A DNA stretch of 64,000 nt from Corynebacterium tuberculostearicum SK141. Its GTDB lineage: Bacteria; Actinomycetota; Actinomycetes; Mycobacteriales; Mycobacteriaceae. Made by a program: the position numbers and the translations under genes. The notes beneath the pieces are model-generated. The model was not told the DNA's origin. It saw only the letters and a program-made list of their open reading frames with translations, and did no database searches. The stretch is taken from NCBI RefSeq assembly GCF_000175635.1, contig NZ_ACVP01000004.1:1-64000 (forward strand). The letters run 5' to 3'. Below, piece by piece: positions 63,020 through 64,000 of the stretch (positions within the stretch are counted from its first letter, which is position 1; each line of letters starts with the position of its first letter).

Positions 63020-64000
63020 TGCTTTTCTCCTTCAGCGGGATACGGACGGCCAGGGCGGTGCCTTCGCCGGATTCCAGGCTCATGGTGCCGCCTACGCCCT
63101 CCACGCGGCCGCGGAGGCCGCTGAGCCCAAAGCCATTGTCCCTGCCGCTGGGGCGAGGGGAGGCGGATAGTCCGCGTCCATTATCAACGACGTCCAGGGT
63201 AACCGCATCCTCGAAAAGCCCGAGCGTGACCACCGCGCGCGAGGCGTGGGCATGTTTGATGACGTTATTCAGGCCCTCTTGCGCGGCGCGCACGATGACC
63301 TCTTTGATGCGTCCGGGCACCTTGCCGCTGCCGGAGACCACCAGCTCAAAGGTGGGGCCTTCCCCTAAGGCCTTGACCCGGCTGCGCATCTGGGACAGCA
63401 GGGAAGTGAGCTGGGTTTCCAGTCGCTCATCGGGGCCGGCTAGTTCGCGGACAAAGCGGCGGGCCTCGGCCAGGTTTTCGCTCGCGACGTCTTCGATAAC
63501 CGCCAGTTGCTCCTCTTTGGTTGCTGGATCGTCGGTGCCGCGGGCCGCACGGGAGAGCAACAAGATGGAGCTGAGGCCTTGCGCGACGGTGTCATGGATC
63601 TCGCGAGAGAGGCGCTCGCGCTCCTCCAGCCGGCCGGCTTGGTGCTCGCTGGCGGCCAGCTCGGCTTGGGTTTCGCGCAGCTGCTTGGCGATGTCCCTGT
63701 GGTGCGCCGCCTCTGCCTGCAGCCGCCGCTGGATGAAAAAGACCGTGGCCGCAAAGGCGGTACCGATAAGCGGTCCCACGGCCGCAGCGATGGACCAGCC
63801 CTCGGGGTGCAGCCAGGCGGGAATGAATGCCGCTGCTGCCCACAGCACGGCGATGGAAACCAACCCAGGCACGGTGGGCAAAGCACGCAGAAAGACAAAA
63901 ATGAGCGGGAATTCCAGCCACATGAAATCCTGCGCATGCACCATCAGGCCCAGCCACAGGAGGCATAGCCCACCCAGCCATAACCATGTGGGCAGCCAAC
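63012..64000 (-). CDS. Sensor histidine kinase (HisKA_3 type), 5' end outside the window
   Basis: At least 329 residues are visible and the reading frame stays open to the window edge, so the start is missing. At least four membrane helices occupy the N-terminal part. A coiled linker follows (HRDIAKQLRETQAELAASEHQ), then the phosphoacceptor His in ERERLSREIHDTVAQGLSSI, and an ATPase domain with AAQEGLNNVIKHA and DNGRG. It partners the NarL-type regulator encoded downstream with an 8-base overlap. The signal is unknown. Confidence 0.92.
   Translation of the reverse strand, partial: WLPTWLWLGGLCLLWLGLMVHAQDFMWLEFPLIFVFLRALPTVPGLVSIAVLWAAAAFIPAWLHPEGWSIAAAVGPLIGTAFAATVFFIQRRLQAEAAHHRDIAKQLRETQAELAASEHQAGRLEERERLSREIHDTVAQGLSSILLLSRAARGTDDPATKEEQLAVIEDVASENLAEARRFVRELAGPDERLETQLTSLLSQMRSRVKALGEGPTFELVVSGSGKVPGRIKEVIVRAAQEGLNNVIKHAHASRAVVTLGLFEDAVTLDVVDNGRGLSASPRPSGRDNGFGLSGLRGRVEGVGGTMSLESGEGTALAVRIPLKEKSNG

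Overview
The window is the replication-origin region of an actinobacterial chromosome, almost certainly a Corynebacterium. The evidence is the gene order dnaA-dnaN-recF-dciA-gyrB on one strand and rpmH-rnpA-yidD-yidC-rsmG-parA-parB on the other. It is followed by the cwlM-trxA-trxB-sigM-murJ-DUF6049-NUDIX-pcnA block known from mycobacteria and corynebacteria, a single trpLEGDCFBA operon with a Trp-Trp-Trp leader peptide, and brnF/brnE-type exporter genes. The species cannot be fixed from the window alone.

Layout. 0.2-0.4 kb: tRNA-Ile and tRNA-Ala. 0.5-3.4 kb: gyrA and a small membrane gene. 3.5-4.8 kb: a small variable patch with a ribbon-helix-helix/Doc-like pair and two short unknown proteins. 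4.9-6.4 kb: a drug-efflux-type MFS pump. 6.4-14 kb: gyrB, dciA, recF, dnaN, the oriC interval (about 11.6-12.3 kb) and dnaA, with more DnaA boxes between dnaA and rpmH. 14.7-19.5 kb: rpmH to parB and a GNAT-like gene. 19.5-25.3 kb: cwlM, trxA, trxB, sigM and pepN. 25.57-26.41 kb: an 843-bp IS6-family element next to a 5'-truncated yceI. 27-34.8 kb: murJ (three-part), DUF6049, NUDIX and pcnA. 34.8-40.7 kb: yqgE, azlC/azlD (brnF/brnE), an SBF-type transporter, a Rieske lipoprotein, small membrane or secreted proteins and a dicarboxylate-type symporter. 40.8-47.7 kb: the trp operon. 47.8-50.8 kb: gabD and an MFS permease. 51-54.3 kb: a MOSC protein and an unrecognised 857-residue protein. 54.4-64 kb: leuS, a MarR regulator, a YhdH-type reductase, a VanZ-like protein, a TetR remnant, a DUF364-type protein, a flavoprotein monooxygenase and a NarL-type two-component pair whose kinase runs off the window.

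How it works together. The window combines the initiation site (DnaA boxes, an AT-rich unwinding segment with DnaA-trio-like TAG repeats), the initiator and clamp genes, both gyrase subunits, and the segregation module. ParA and ParB are encoded at 17-19 kb. Seven perfect copies of the parS palindrome GTTTCACGTGAAAC lie 37.8-49.0 kb into the window, five of them inside trp and gabD coding sequence and all five read in the same frame as Val-Ser-Arg-Glu-Thr. At least 15 genes have a TANNNT -10 hexamer 6-8 bases before the start codon, which points to leaderless mRNAs.

The less ordinary parts are the degenerate Doc-like toxin with an 11-bp-phased operator beside gyrA, the repeated TGTGGAATT nonamer and 17-bp inverted repeat around oriC, the IS6 element without a target duplication beside a beheaded yceI, the Cys-rich SdpI-like protein, and the large unknown protein divergent from leuS.
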